Of a stretch of DNA of 64,000 nt, positions 48,303 through 61,838 are shown in pieces. Where the stretch lies: assembly GCA_039111635.1 (NCBI GenBank), contig JBCAQO010000014.1, forward strand, positions 1,550,001 through 1,614,000, read 5' to 3'. A model generated the notes under the pieces. The model was not told the origin of the DNA and did not search any database. It saw nothing but the letters and a program-made list of their open reading frames with translations. Origin of the DNA: Heterobasidion occidentale (lineage: Eukaryota > Basidiomycota > Agaricomycetes > Russulales > Bondarzewiaceae). The translations under genes and the position numbers were made by a program. Position 1 is the first letter of the stretch. Each line of letters starts with the position of its first letter.

Positions 48303-51300
48303 GGTGTGGGCACCAGAGGTGTCAGTGTGTAGGGGCAAGACACAACTAGCGCTGGGCGTCACAAGGAGGGGTGCACCTTCAAGGCAAGTGAAGAGGGGTA
48401 GATTAAAAGATCGAGATATTTGGGAAATTTGCTTTATATGTACTTAGAAGTGATCAGGCATGACACGCCGCGATGCACGTAAACGCTTGAGCTCCGCTGG
48501 TGCCGGTGGGTATCATCGAAAGTTTGACGTGGTGACGGCTGGATCAATCCAAGAATGTTGCGCATTTATAGTTTTTGTAGGATCACTACATTCGGCGCTA
48601 TTGAGATGATTGACAGATCAGAGTCAGTGGTGCCGTTTGAGGAGGAAAACCGAGGACAGAAGCGTCGTCGTGTTGAGAGATGCAGAGAAGCAGAAAGGTA
48701 GGGCCGCACATGGCGGTGATTAGAAGTCGAACAAGCTGCAGGGGAGTCGTGATGTCGGGGTCGCTACATAACGTGTCCAGTGCCGCAATTCTGCGTGGGA
48801 TGCACGGGCTTAGTAGTAAGGAACAGCCGCAGAAGACAGCAGCATTTCCTTTCCAGACGACGGAACAAGACCGTGGAAATGTGGAGACGCCGCTGCTCTC
48901 GCTTCGAGATGCCATCGTGCGCTCAGTGGGTGAAATAGGTATAAGTTACATTTCATGGGAGAAAACGAAGAAAGCATACGGATCCAGACCATTGATGCAC
49001 TGCGGCTGCCACTTGTCACTCAAACGTTAAGTAGTGAGGGGACGACCTATAATGTAACAGCAGCCATAGTGAACGGAGAGTGGGAGAGTGGGAGAGCAGT
49101 GATTCAGGAGATGTATATATTTTCGCAGCTGGACCTGGCCTGGTAACAAGCATGTGTTGACCTAGGTTATGACCGGCAGGGGAGGAGGGAGAGTCGGAGC
49201 TGCAGACGTGAAAGGAATGCAATTCCCACGATGACGAACTTGAACGTCACGGCTCCGACCCTCCTTCATCTCCATCACTACATCCAGAATAGCGCACGAA
49301 AGTGCCCTTGCAAGGATAGTATCATTGATCTTTAAGATACCGACAGGGCAGCATACCGGAGGGCTCTCAGCTGGAGGATGGTCAGGATTCAGGATGCAAG
49401 CGATCCGCAGCCTTCTGATGTTGAGTTGCTGGATTTACAGGAAGAACATTGCAATACGACTTAGACCACCTTCTGTGGCGGCCGAGGAAGGGCGACTTGA
49501 TGAGTCTTCACACTGTTATCAAGCTTTGACAGATGCCTGAAGTATGCTCCCATCTCAATAAAGTCAAGCACGAGTGCTATGCATCGGAGACCCAGTCATT
49601 GACTCTTCCTCTTCTTTTTGATGTCCTTCCCCGCACCGCTGTATCCAGTCAGCTGTGCAAGCCCAGTGACACGAATCGGGAAATGGAGTCAGTCACCGCT
49701 TCCTGTGAGATAGTGGCCACTTTCATACTTCGGCGCTAACCTAACCTATGATACTTCGTAGAACAGGAACTGGTGTTGAACGCAACTTCTTCTTTCGTAA
49801 CTGGTGATATCACTTGATGGTTCAAACCACTGTTATCACATTAAGGTTCTGCCGGCACAGTGGACCATGGGACGCTCAAGTCGATCGAAATTTCGTTATA
49901 TTTGACTCATAAGTTCCATTGCGTACGAAGTCCTTGAGTTAGGCTGCCGCAAGCGAGGGACCTAGGGCCCCGTCTACACGTGCGCCATCCTATATGGCTT
50001 TCGGTCTGCTATTCCCTTGTCTACTCGTCCACGTTTGATGTGTGACCACAGATAGCTTTGATCACACGACGCTTAGGTTTCGGGGATCCATACAAGAAGC
50101 TGTTTCCACCATAGTAGGGTCGTTCACACTGTTCGAGCAGGCGTCCAATAGTTTATGGATTGGTTCAAAGGATCAGCCGATGTGTACATCTCTATTTTCG
50201 GTTTCACCTGTGAGCCCTATCCAACCGTCTTGTGCGAGTGCTCACACTCGATGCAAACTTCTAAAGCCCCCTTCTAGTAGTCCCAGCCACTGCGGTGGAA
50301 AACAAAACAGAATGCGGGACTGCTACATGGCACTACTCAAACGACACACTCCCTTTGTCCTATTAATTCAAGTCAGCCACAACGAGAGTGGTCGTCGCCA
50401 AACATGCACCTGATTTGTCAAGAAATGTCGAAAAAGCGCTCCGCCAGTTGCCATCTCCGCACGAAGAAGGTCAGGTGGTCTCTCATCCAGTCATATCTAT
50501 TGCCTGTTCCTCTCGCAGCAACCTTTCTGTACATCTATGCCCAATTGGCTCGGAGCTAGTGACAGCTAGATAAGCCTGGCTGCCGTTCGCGATCGGTGGG
50601 AGTGCAAGGAGTCGCGTACAGAAGCACCGGGATGCATACGGGGTTTCAATCATCGTTATTCCCGCGATGGAGCTTATGGATGTTCTGGCGTGATTATTTT
50701 CCTACATACAAATCCATGTCCGGCTACATACGTATGAAAGTATGATCAGGCTACATCAGTTGAGGCGTGTTGTCGTTATCCGAACGAATGATAATACATA
50801 GGCACGTACTGTTCAGTAGACTTCTGCCTAATCCAAGCAAACCTTCTCCACGGCTATGACAACATTCCACGGAAGTGAACTAAGTCAACGATTATACGTG
50901 GCTTTGACCATATCAGTCAGTGCCAGAGGTACTTCTTGGAAGCAGCAATGCAAAGGGAAACTGAGCTATCCTAGGACCTCGGGAGCGAGCCAGATACACC
51001 GTCCAACATATGGTGTGATCCTGTATGCAAAAGATAAGAAATATGGCGTGCCACAACGGTTCAATCCTTCGCGAAAAGTGATTGACGACCCTTACCCTAC
51101 TATTTCGGCTATGATCACAGTCACTTACACCAGCCTTGACACAGCGGTGGGAACGACTCCGAAATCATACCGAATAGCAGAGTAAGTGACGTGAGAGCCC
51201 TGATCACTAAAGAGAAAACGAATTAGCGACAGATGTCACTGTGGAGGTGGGGACATGGGGGGAGCGGTTACACTGGACGGTGTGCCTTCAACTCTTTGAA

Positions 51301-52665
51301 CACGACATCTTTTATACCGGGGGTCGTACAGGAGCGCCTGTTGAACTCGCCAAGGACGGGCAAGAAACAGTGATGAACTGTCCAGATTGTCGGAGCCCGT
51401 TTAGGATCACAAAACTGACGGGCCGTAGGATTCGTCACCGCACGGAAGCCCCACAAGCCAATCGGAGGCTGTTCTAAGGAAGGGGCTGGACGGAAAAACA
51501 CACCTATTTGTTTTGCAGGTTGTGCCACAAGTGAATAAGGACTTGTTACATGAGCATATCGCACAATAATCATTCATCGATCGATAGCGGCGCAAAGGCG
51601 CATATCATCTCAAGACCGCCTTCATCCCAGGCTCTGGATTTATCAAGCCGAGGCATTGTAGATGATCCAGCCAACAATTGAACTTCTCGTAGGCTTAACA
51701 CAGAACAACTCTCTTTGTGTAAGGTTAGCAACGGAGACCACTCTCGGAGCATGATTGAGCATGGATGAATGAAAACAGAAGATGCTCACAGATCCGGTAG
51801 CGGCGCGGATAAGAAAACGTGATCCGTCTTCTCATCATTATGGTATTAGAATATAAGCCTTGACATTGGGCGATTGGAATTGTGGGCGCGGCCATATCAC
51901 CTGCCCTCACTCATGACCTTAATTTTGGAGAGAGGTATGGAATGTATCGTCGGTCTCGAGAAAACGACTTTCACATCACACGTGTATGTGTGTTGGTCAT
52001 GCACTATATTAAACTAGAGGCATGAAGCCGAAAAAGAATTGTCAGCGTTTGCGAAATTTTAGTACAGCCTGAGGAATGCGTTACCTCGAGGCCGGAACAT
52101 CGATCCGAGTGGATCGAGCAACAAAGCATACACAGTCATCGTAAGAAAAGGACATGCGGGCTGCATGCCATGTCGCAGTAATGGCCGCGAAGATCCGCAG
52201 TGCTTGTTCGAAATTTCACCTGTGGGTGATCGAGATACATAGTGATATACACGTCGAAGCGCTGGAAAACCGTGCTTCCTCGCGGGATGTTGCCTCCTCC
52301 ATTGGCACGTCACCAATGGGAAGAGATCCCAGAAACGGACCACTGGAATGATGTGGTTCCATTTTCGAACCATATCAAGCATTCAAAAAGTGGATCGAGT
52401 GATTCTATAGCGGAGCCATGACCCATACCGTGTAGTTGCCTAGTTTTGTGAGGGCAACGGAAGAAGGCTGAAGATATGGTTTGACCTTGTGCCCTATCTG
52501 GCGTTTCATCGGCAGAGGAGAGCATGGTCAGCGTGCTATCGGATCAATGCTTGTGTGGCACGTACCAGATCTCCGATACCTTACATGGTATATGAGAGAA
52601 CGGAAGTGAGACTCATAGACCAAAAGAAATTAAATGACATATGACACGTACCACCGAAAGGGGAT
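48303..52665. other. 4.4 kb without a recognisable gene
   Basis: Only short frames occur. Some have a protein-like look, such as plus 50856-51185 (YGVILYAKDKKYGVPQRF) and plus 51241-51477 with a CPDC motif (MNCPDCRSPFRITK), but neither can be extended by plausible splicing nor tied to a family. A minus frame at 48598-48915 has one hydrophobic segment. This could be decayed coding sequence. Confidence 0.4.
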
Positions 52666-53115
52666 TCACCGCTCGATTTTCGTCCGAACGTACTTCACCT
52701 CGTCCTTCCAAAACTCTTCGCCAAAAGGCACCAAGCCCCTCTTGCTATACCAATCTAAAGCTGTTACTCTTGCATCGCACCATACGAATCGGGCATCCAG
52801 TTTGGACCATGCGTACTGTATCGAGTACTCCAATAGCGCAGTTCCTATTCCGCGACCTTGATAAGAGTTATCGCAAGCGAACTTGCGGATCCGTATTGTG
52901 GTTTCATCTGCGCCGCTGTTCTCCTCCGGCGAAGGAACATTCTCTTTGAACAAAGAGATCACGGCAGTCGGGGCGGTCTGCTCATCCAAAAATGCGCCGA
53001 AATGAAAACCTCCGTCGTCCTCCGGCAGACGGACATGAGCCAGGGGGGCATTAGGCCACAAAATGGTGTGACGCAAGGCGATTGTGTCTTCTGGCAAAAT
53101 AAGCCGAATTTTCAC
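52666..53115 (-). CDS. GNAT-family N-acetyltransferase
   Basis: A single uninterrupted frame of 149 residues, unusual here because most neighbours have introns. It starts MKIRLILPEDTIALRHTILW and contains the acetyl-CoA pyrophosphate-binding loop of motif A as YQGRGIGTALLEYSIQYAW, preceded by TIRIRKFACDN and followed by LDARFVWCDARVTALDWYSK RGL and a final KDEVKYVRTKIER. Length and order fit the small cytosolic GNAT enzymes that acetylate amines. The short length and prokaryote-like simplicity could hint at horizontal origin, but composition is not obviously different, so this is only a thought. The substrate is unknown. Confidence 0.85.
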   Translation of the reverse strand: MKIRLILPEDTIALRHTILWPNAPLAHVRLPEDDGGFHFGAFLDEQTAPTAVISLFKENVPSPEENSGADETTIRIRKFACDNSYQGRGIGTALLEYSIQYAWSKLDARFVWCDARVTALDWYSKRGLVPFGEEFWKDEVKYVRTKIER

Positions 53116-54191
53116 GGGCGTGTCTATGATGAAGACTCGTCGGTCGAGGGTCGAGCGCAGTTGGTGCGGACGTACTGTCGTCGATAAGCATCAGTACCAA
53201 AGCTGAATGTGCTGATGAGCGGCGCAAACTTTGGAGATCACACGAGTTGGCCGTGGAGCCGACGTTGCGGATGGCAGTACTTGTGGTGCTCCGAGGACGT
53301 GTGATGGCCGCGATGGGCAAGTCACTTGCACAATGCCGGCAGGTGCCGGCTGAAGCGCTGATATTCAAGGCAATCTAATTAAATTTTGCATTTTAGCTGA
53401 AGTTTTACTTTTCGTGCAGGCACCAGATAATGTCAGACTGACTGCATTGAGGTATGCGAAACCTGACATTTCGGTATAATTACCGTTGTTATGGCAGAAT
53501 GTCTTAAAAATAAAGAGGAATGGCGCCTCCTTTCAGCCAGTCTGAAGTTGTGGTGATTGAACCGCCTGATCACGTGGATGTCGAGTAGATGTCGTCATAG
53601 TGCTCGAAGGTGAACAGGATACCGTAATTCGTAGAACACGTTCAACTCGAATGTACCTTGGCAGGCTCTGTTGGAAAATTAAAGTTGTCAATGCCCTTCA
53701 GCTGATTTGAAGATTGATGCGATCGCAGTGAAGCAGGCAACATGCAAAGGTATAAGAATTGTAGGAGTGGATGGAGAAGCCTCGGAACGCACCTGTATTA
53801 GATCTAGGTCATCTCCATCGCTTCGGAGATTGGCGTTGTGGTAGGGTTCGCAAATAGGCTTCACAGAAGATGAATACAAAAGCGCAATCAATGGAATCTG
53901 TTCCATGAAGAACGGGGCGGCATGCTTTGGCATCGACACACCCATGGCGCATGGGACACTTGGCAGGTTCATAGGTGCACAAACCTTTACCACCATTTTC
54001 ATCATACGGAACTGAGCAATCATGCATCATGGCCCGATAGAGACAGCAGAGATGGATGGAATTGGAAATGTGAAGGATGCTAATGCTACATAGTTCGAAG
54101 CTGAAATTCGAAGCTGCCTTGCCGGGCCCAAACCGAACGTTAATACTATTTCTAGAAGCCTCGAACAGATCACCCACAACTCACAGAAATA
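53116..54191. other. Region without a confident gene
   Basis: Overlapping minus-strand frames around 53690-54180 (GLCTYEPAKCPMRHGCVDAK) are Cys-rich but cannot be assembled into a protein I recognise. Nothing else is visible. The region between 53380 and 53560 is AT-rich. Confidence 0.35.
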
Positions 54192-55396
54192 TTAAGTATC
54201 TCTCCATAGGGTATCGAAATTGATTTCTTCGTCAGCGACTTGCCATACACCGTCGGCCGCTCGCATGGCCATGGGGTCGAATTCGTGAATAAACACGACA
54301 GTCGTAATCGTGGGGCAGTAAAGATTCAACTCTCGAGCGAGCGCCCGTTGAGAAAGTGGTGTAATCGGTGGCGGACTCCAGTCAGATACTTCGAGGTCAA
54401 CACACTCCAAAAGTGACAAACGCCGGAGCTGGCCATAAAACTTGAGTCGCTGTAAACGCAAGGTAGAACCGGGGAGCGAAGTGAAAAAGAAGCGTGAGGA
54501 TTATGAGTTGATAAAATATGAAAAAAATCGCAGACCTCGCGGCCGTCTACGGGTAGAACGAACGTCCCCAAATAGCGTATGCTGGGGTTAGGAGAGATCG
54601 CATTGACCAGTTTGGTCAAAAAATCGAGTGAAAATTGCTCTGTATACGAAGAGTCGGAGATGTTGAGGGAGAGGAGTGGTCGTGTGGACAGGCGTAAGTT
54701 GGAAATTAGAAGTGACATCTCGGCTCGCCTTGCAGAGAGGTCTGAACGAGAGAAACATGATTTTACATGCGTGATAGGACGGCCTGGAGCAAGCACGCCG
54801 ACAGCTTCCGTAAAGGTACACTCGAGGAAAGATAATTGAGGGAGAGTCTCGGCCTGTCGAAGAGACCTGGGGGCGAGAGAGAGGTTCGCTGGGGTATCTT
54901 CGTTAAAATCCGCAATGTATAGGTCGGTGAGATCGTCTTGAGAGGAAAGAAAGTTGATGAGGTTGTCGTCCCATATGAGATCGCAATGAAATGACTGAAG
55001 TTGAGAGTTACATCCATTCAGAATCCAAGAATTGCTCGGACTGGTGCCGTTGTCAATATGAATATTAAGGAAGCGCAAGCGTGTGAGTTTTCGGAGAGCG
55101 CGCGCCACGGATTCCCAGTAGTGATGAGGCAGGGAAGACGAGTCTGATACCCCACTGCCATTCTCGTCCCGAGCAAAGATGGTGAGCGCGATGACCAAGC
55201 GCGACAACCGAGGCTGGCCTGCGAGCAGTGCACAGATGGTCATCGTCGAGCTAGGTTCGGACAACTGCAGCGTGTTATACAACGCTCTTTCAGCGGCCGT
55301 TTGAAAGCCTCTGGATACCCTACACAGAGCGCATAGGTCTCGCCTGTTTCCCACATAGCTGGCAATCATGAAATACGCCTCCGGATATAGTTCCAT
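54192..55396 (-). CDS. F-box-like / leucine-rich protein, paralogue B
   Basis: Two exons, 54536-55396 (861 nt) and 54192-54449 (258 nt), give 372 residues. The start is the ATG at 55396 (MELYPEAYFMIASYVGN), then LCALCRVSRGFQTAAERALY, an F-box-like helical unit, and leucine-rich strands (LRFLNIHIDNG, LTDLYIADFNE, PLLSLNISDSS, IRYLGTFVLPVDG). The last exon reads LKFYGQLRRLSLLECVDLEV and LARELNLYCPTITTVVF, ending DTLWRDT. First-exon length and intron placement equal those of the gene at 37925-39108. An acceptor-like CAG just before the ATG leaves open an upstream exon. It is probably a substrate adaptor of an SCF ubiquitin ligase. Confidence 0.75.
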
Positions 55397-58309
55397 CACC
55401 TGTAATGCATAGCACTGATACTCTGGGAAGTATTAGATATGAAGGGTTGGTTAGAACCAAAATGAGATTACTCACAAAGTCAACCCACAGTGTCAATGCG
55501 TATGAAAACAAGTGGGATCGTTTTGGGTGAAGATGTATAACTTGAGAGCGTAGTAAGTCGCTGGCAGCAATGGTGCCGAGTAAGAGCGACTCACGGATCT
55601 GGCAAATTATCTGGTTTTTTTTACACAGGTGAAATGAGTGGGAGATGGAGCAAAAGAAAAAGTGGAGCAGAACGAGGAGCGGTGAAAAGATTGACGGTTC
55701 CGTCCATTCTGGCATCAGAGCTTTGAGGGTGTAGAAAAGACTCCGTCGCGACGGCTACTTTTCGGGTATCAGGAGGATCTCCGGGCAGGGTTCCCATTGC
55801 GTTTGATTCTCTCTAAATGAAGGACCAGGAACGGTCGTCAGAGTTTGAAAGTAGCCTGAAGAAGCCATTTCTGACATGGCAGACGCTCAGGAAGAGCATC
55901 TGTTTCCGCCTCACCTTTGCAGTCGCCCACGCGAGCGAGGCGTGGAAAACACGTGGCAACCGGTCTCCTCGGATGCGAGTGGACAGTGACTGGACTTGAC
56001 GACAGTACATTTAAGTTCCAGTATCAACGGCTGTCATCATGTCCTTGTACTTTCTTGTGCTTTGCATTTGTAGATCTTCAATAGGTTGCTCTCTACTAAC
56101 CAGTGAGTAGAATAGCGAAAGGGGACTCAACTAGATCGAGTAACTCACTCGAACAGGCTCCGATCACCGTGCAGCTCTTCGTGATTTCGTCCGAGGCCTC
56201 TGCAAACTTATTCCTCGAAGTCGCAGTAACCACAATGCTGGTAGTCTCGGTGTAGATTTCTTCTCCGGATGGCGTACACATTTTGTGAATTCATACTAGA
56301 CGAATAACATCGACTAAATAGACAACCCTGGTATCCAGATTGTGGAGATGTACTTTGACAACACTGCAATGAATCATCACTAGACTGTTTGGACGTGTAC
56401 GCGAACCAGTCTGACGCCTCGGTGTTGATCCGAAGACTGCACTATATTTATGTGAGCGTGAGCAAATATTTCCCCCGCTAGCATACTCTTCGTCACCCTT
56501 GTGTAAAATGAGCACTCCATGTACATATGTTCTGTGATAGAACAGACGCAATCAGCGCCTTACAGAAGAGGTAGAAATATTCATGACGCACCAATGTTCC
56601 CAAGCATGTGTCGACGTGAGACGTTGGAGAATTGTTTACATGTCTCGGAGCTCCTACATAGTCGTCCTCGTGCTCGCATTGAAAGGATCAATGAGTCGGC
56701 TGTAACTCAACTAGTGCTAGTCGTCGTCATTGACCCCCGAGCTTTACCCGCCCCCACCAGAGAATGGCGGCAAATCTGTTCTTTGAGAGATATGTTAAAT
56801 TAGACAGCGATCGAACAGTCCTACCAATGTCCATGGGCTTGGCAGTTGTGATCAGTCAGTGGGTCATGTTTATACCAGATCGTCGGGTGACGCATAGTTA
56901 GCAACTTCATATTAGCAATTTGAGAGTAGGCGCATGGGTAAAAGGATGAATGGAAACGCACTCAGAAATAACTTACTGCGATACTGCATGCTCGGATTCG
57001 GGGTTTCTGCTGTAAGTTCTGCTGGAGAATTGAGGGGCTTTGCGCCCCCACTCGATGACGCCGGCATTGAAGCATGAGACTACCATCATGAAGACCTACA
57101 GGGGACACATGGTGCTATCAAACCAATTCTGTATAAAGATCCCGACCCACCGGCATACTCGCTGCATTGGACCATGGCTGCTGGTATGAAGACCGAATAT
57201 GCAGAATCCTAAATGACCAGGACGATACTTTTGCAGGAACATCCCACAGTCAGAACGACACCAGATCCGCGGTGGGCGTGCGTGCGAAGAACAGTAAGGT
57301 CCTAGAGCCCGTGTGGAATGTATCGTCAGCGTAGATAAGGCTCAAGGTACTGGCCGAGTGCACGGAGCGACCTCGGCGGCGGCGGATAGGTGGGTGAGGG
57401 AAGAACTTCGAGGGCTAGAGCCTGCTTCATCCTTGTTCAAAGCCGAGGCCGATGGCACAGGTTTCAACGGTGGGATCTAACATCAAGATTTCATCCGCAT
57501 TCGTTGTCACATACTGACGATTACTTGTTAGCCCCTTCGGTAACAGAAATAATTTCGGATCTCGCCTTCACAAAAACCTGTGGGAAATCGTTATCGTCGA
57601 AGTATCCAGAAAACAGTCGTAAACACAGACCTGACTTGACATTGAATACATCGTCAGCACACGAAAGACATTGTGTGGGGGAGAGAGGCTTTTATTGCAT
57701 TACAGGACCTCTATGCGACGTGATATAATCACGCTACCACCCCGCACTGAATCAAAGTACGACCTCTTCGTGAATCGTAGCTTGAACACGATACTTGGCG
57801 ACAGAGCTCAGAACTGCGCGATATACAACCATTTGCGATAGCACATTACAGTGCAGTTAGCTATATGCGCCAGAAGGCGGGGCCTAGAAACTTCGACAAT
57901 TGAAAGGATTGATGATGGCCTAACCTTGTTCACCTTTGTGGCGCTTCTCATGGATCCACCTTCTTGTAGGTGTTTCAATTGAACAAGCCTATGCCCCATG
58001 TCGGCCATACCACGTGTGTACATGGCGTAGGCACTGAAGCTCGCGAGTTGCCCTGTCGAGTGTAGCAAGTCACTAACGCCGGCGGAGTGAATAATTTTGG
58101 GGGAGATGTGTCCAGTGGAGGTATGAGGTGAAGTGTTGACAATCGGAGGATGTTAGCCTTGGTGATATTCCCGTTAGAGGTAAGACCTGGATAATTGTGA
58201 CGCACAGGGACTATAAAAAATTAGATGTCATACAAGTACAATGACTATAATGGATAGCAGAGATACACCGGGTCGATACCGGACAGTCTACCATATCATC
58301 CAGATGCTC
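55397..58309. other. 2.9 kb without a confident gene
   Basis: No family is recognised. A minus frame at 56096-56281 (SGEEIYTETTSIVVTATS) looks like part of a protein but does not extend convincingly, and plus frames at 56519-56803 and 57390-57728 are short and featureless. No repeats or RNA genes were noticed. Confidence 0.4.
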
Positions 58310-59029
58310 TCATTCAAGCTTTTCCAGCTCCTCGAGTCGAGACAACACAACGTCCTTGCTGGTTTCCTCGATTTCTCCAGCAAGGAAAATCTCGTCGAGA
58401 ATAGCGTAAACCTGTGGTGGATGCATCGGGTGGTGGGAGGGCTGATGAGATGGACAGAGGACATACCTTGTAAAAGTTGAATACGAGATCCAGTTCGCAC
58501 ACGTTGTCAAAAAATGTGTCTGCGATTGGTCAATAAGAAGCATAGAGATGAAACAGGACGTGGAAATACGCACCGAGGATTTCTACGAACAGGTGGATTG
58601 CCTCCAGATATGCAAGCTCATTGTCATTCGCGTCAACGCAGACGCAAAAGAAGAGGCCCGCGTATCTCCGATATACCACTTTATAGTTTTTGAACTATCC
58701 GTTTCAAGTATCAGCACAGATAATTGGTAAGTAGAAGGCGAAGGTGATGCACACCTCAACGAAGTTGGATTGATATTTCTGGTCTCGCGGCGCGACTAGT
58801 CTGTGCACCTCCCCGCGAAGTTTGACCTATAACATATAGCATTAGATGTGAGGCTTGAAATCGACAATGCGCGAGAGCGTGTAGGCTCACTTTCTCGTCG
58901 TCGTCATATGGAACGTACCATTTCGACAAGCGTGTCTTCCCTTGGCGGTTCTGCAGTTCTAACCATCAATATTATAGTTCAGATGTCTAAGAAATGAGTA
59001 CAAGCCTGGACTAAGATGAATCTGATCAT
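58310..59029 (-). CDS. APS2: AP-2 clathrin adaptor sigma (small) subunit
   Basis: Six exons, 59006-59029, 58891-58950, 58755-58826, 58574-58694, 58467-58519 and 58310-58411, total 432 nt and 143 residues, the exact size class of sigma adaptins. The joined protein begins [20 protein letters not shown], continues [79 protein letters not shown] and ends [10 protein letters not shown]. It helps form the AP-2 core that binds dileucine cargo signals at the plasma membrane. The first exon is only 24 nt, and its join to the second requires a GC donor (GCTTGT) at 59005. The MIRF start and NFVEF(K/R)NYK region favour AP-2 over AP-1, though AP-1 cannot be fully excluded. Confidence 0.9.
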
Positions 59030-59459
59030 GACAAGGAGAGTGGTATAGAGAGTACTATAGATGTGAGCTCGAGGCTGCTCGAGGGACAGCGAGTGTAAGC
59101 AGAAATGCGTAAGCAAATGACAGGCTTGTTTATTTCAGAGGCTGCTGCCAAACAACGCCAGCGGAGTTGTAATCCGTCTCAATCTTCCTAATCTCAAAGC
59201 GAATGAGACTGACTGTTGAGACCTCTGAGGGGCGTCATGAACAGTCGCAAAAAATGTCCCGTCGAGATGCACAGTAGGAGGGTCGAAGTTCGGATGCATA
59301 AAAAACCGACAAAGCTACGGGAAGAACGAATAGAAAGAGAAGAGACTAGACATAAACAAGAACCGCAAACGCCACTATTCTCGTGTATACAGAACCTATA
59401 GACAAGGTCGTCATGCTTCAAGACAGGGACATCAGCGCTCGGACATTTGGGCAAGGTAA

Positions 59460-61168
59460 TCAGAAAGCTGTCAACCGTAGCCTGTTAGCCGGCTGCGGGA
59501 CGATTGGGTACAGAGTGATAAGACAGACCTTCAGCGCGTTCGTCCTTATACTCTCTCCGAGGTTCTGCACATCCGGGTTCGCCATGACCCTTGCGAGGGC
59601 CTCCTTCGCAGCCGTCTCCAGGCCAGCCAGGCTTCCATCCCCGAGGAGCCCACCATCGGCATTGCCCGCGACAAGCTCATCCTCCTCCTCTCGTCCAAAG
59701 TACTGGTTCGACGAGATAGAAGTGGCGCCCTGAAACTGTGAGAGGCGAGCCCGGCTCTCGCTCAGTGCGGAGGGGTCGTAATCATTCCTCCCGAAGAACA
59801 TGTCGGACGAAATCGCTTTCTGGCTTCCGAATCGGTCCCGGGCCGTGGTGGGCGCATCGTCTGCTACCACGGACGTGCTGGCATTCCCCATAGATAGCAC
59901 GTCATGTATATGGAAGAGGTAAATAGTTACGAAAGGGACGAACCTGGCCTTGGATGACGCCGCTGCCGCCGCAGGCACACCGCCGAAACCCAACCTTTTC
60001 ATCCCCATCCCCAGCCTCTCCATATCCTGGCTGCTACCATTCGGCTTTGGTGCAACCTTGGCCACTTCGACTGCCTTCGTCTTCACGCCCACGGTCGCAG
60101 CCTTGCTCTTCAGCTCCAGCGCCTCCTTTTCCTTCCTCACCCGTTCCTCCTGTTCCTCTCGTTCCCGGTCATAGCCCAGCTGCTTAATCCGCTCAGCCTC
60201 CTCCGTCGCTTTCCGCTCAGCTTCAGCAAAATCCACAGGCGCCGCTTTCTTCGCTCCGAGCCCTCCGAGTTTCGATTTCTTTGGCGCAGCGGTCGAGGCG
60301 GCACTAGTGGTGGAGGCAGACGAAGAGAGACGCGAGGCGCCCAGCTTCGCGGGGCGACCAGCTGAGCTGCCGGTGGAGGTGGAGCGGAGTGAAGAAGAGG
60401 TTACGGTGCGTGGTGCGGAGGATGCGGATGCAGCGCGGCCGATGACGGGAGGTGCGGCGGGTTTCGAGCTGTTTGCTGCTGGCTTGGGCGATGTTGGTTT
60501 ATCCCAGGAAGAGAAGAAGTCGTCGTCGCCTCCAGCAGCGCTTTCGGTTGGCGTAGATTTCGCGGCCTCTGCGCCTTCGACCACAACACCCTCCGGATAC
60601 CTATGAGAAGTCGATGACGTGTTCAGACGGCAGGGAACGATGACCACGTACTTTGCTGCGTCTTCCCGCACTCTCTTGGCCAGCTCCTCTTTGTAAAGGT
60701 CGGCGACACGGCTAGTATACTTCTTCTTGACGTCGGATTCACCGAGGAGGGTAGACCCGCCATGGCGAGTAAAGAAGTCTGTTGCCGAACCGTTCCCGCC
60801 TACTTTCATCGTGCGCAATTGATTGAGCTGCCAGCTATCCAAGTTGGTTGATCTATGCGATTATTGCTGCACTTTGAGAGAAATCTGAAACTTCTAATGA
60901 ATGTGCTACGTACCTGACGAAACTTATATGAACGCCCATATTCCGATGCACACTGGAGCAGTCGAGACATATGTACACGCCGAACGTAACACTAGACCAA
61001 GTCGGGTTACGAGCCTGACAATCAAAGCACATCTTGACATGCCCGAGGTGTTAGTGTTCGATACTAGCGGCTGATGATAACGGAAGATGTAGAACTCACC
61101 TTGTTGCCTTTGCCTGACTTCAACACCTTGAAAACCTGCTCGGTCTCCGCCTTGGTGGGTTCTGCCAT
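59460..61168 (-). CDS. glo3: ArfGAP of the Glo3/ARFGAP2-3 type
   Basis: Exons 61100-61168, 60914-61032, 60652-60852, 59944-60600 and about 59529-59877, then a short tail. The zinc finger of the ArfGAP domain is [13 protein letters not shown] to YICLDC (C-x2-C-x16-C-x2-C), followed by [20 protein letters not shown], which carries the catalytic arginine finger (HRNMG). The middle is Ser/Ala/Pro-rich with a charged coiled coil ([18 protein letters not shown]). Two Glo3-motif repeats, [15 protein letters not shown] and [15 protein letters not shown], identify the COPI-associated ARFGAP2/3/Glo3 branch rather than Gcs1. It stimulates GTP hydrolysis on Arf1 during Golgi-to-ER vesicle formation. The last few residues after SIRTNALK are uncertain because the final splice is ambiguous. 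Confidence 0.9.
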
Positions 61169-61838
61169 TTTTGAGCCAGATTTGTTGGGGTTGTGGCCAA
61201 TGAGTTCTAGAGGTTAAATTCGTAATATATTTCGGGAGGCAGATTGGCAGCAGAGAGTGGATGAGACGGATGGGTTGAACGGGCGGTGCTGGCAACTCCA
61301 GAGTCTACTAGAAATCATGAGCATAATTACATAGGGGGTTCCAGGGGCAGATGTCAACGCACCCGGGGTGGCCGGAGTCTCAGTGCCATATGGCTTCGTA
61401 CCTTTCCTCGCTGTCTCATTGACGTTGACCTGCTCGCAGCTTGACGAAACGTTCAATGCAACATACTCCGTTTCTCGCCTCAATTTGCCTTTCGAAACCG
61501 CAAATTTGTCTCATAACTCATCAAATTCCTTGTTCAACTGTCCACTCATCTTAGCCGATTCGTCTGCAAACTTTCCAGATTTACCCGATGGAACTCGTCG
61601 TGCAGGTCTGATTAAGAATTACAGATAGTGACGTGAGTACTTGTGTATCTTCACCGATTATTCTACAAGGCTATTGTATATCTCTTCGACATTACATAGA
61701 CTCCAGCTCCATGATATGTTCAATCATTGCGGTTGGGCCGGCCAATTTTGTTCTTGGGCGGTCTTCCCGATATCATGTTTTGCATTTCCTACCCAATCGA
61801 CAGTCTTCTGTGACAGCACTTCCATTCATAGGAGAAAA
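61169..61838. other. Intergenic, with a doubtful minus-strand coding stretch at 61214-61560
   Basis: On the minus strand, segments reading MSGQLNKEFDEL, DKFAVSKGKLRRETEYVALN and PYGTETPATPG look protein-like, but a TGA interrupts them and no family is recognised. A plus-strand frame covers the same bases (61368-61628). Neither is strong enough to be called a gene. Confidence 0.3.
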
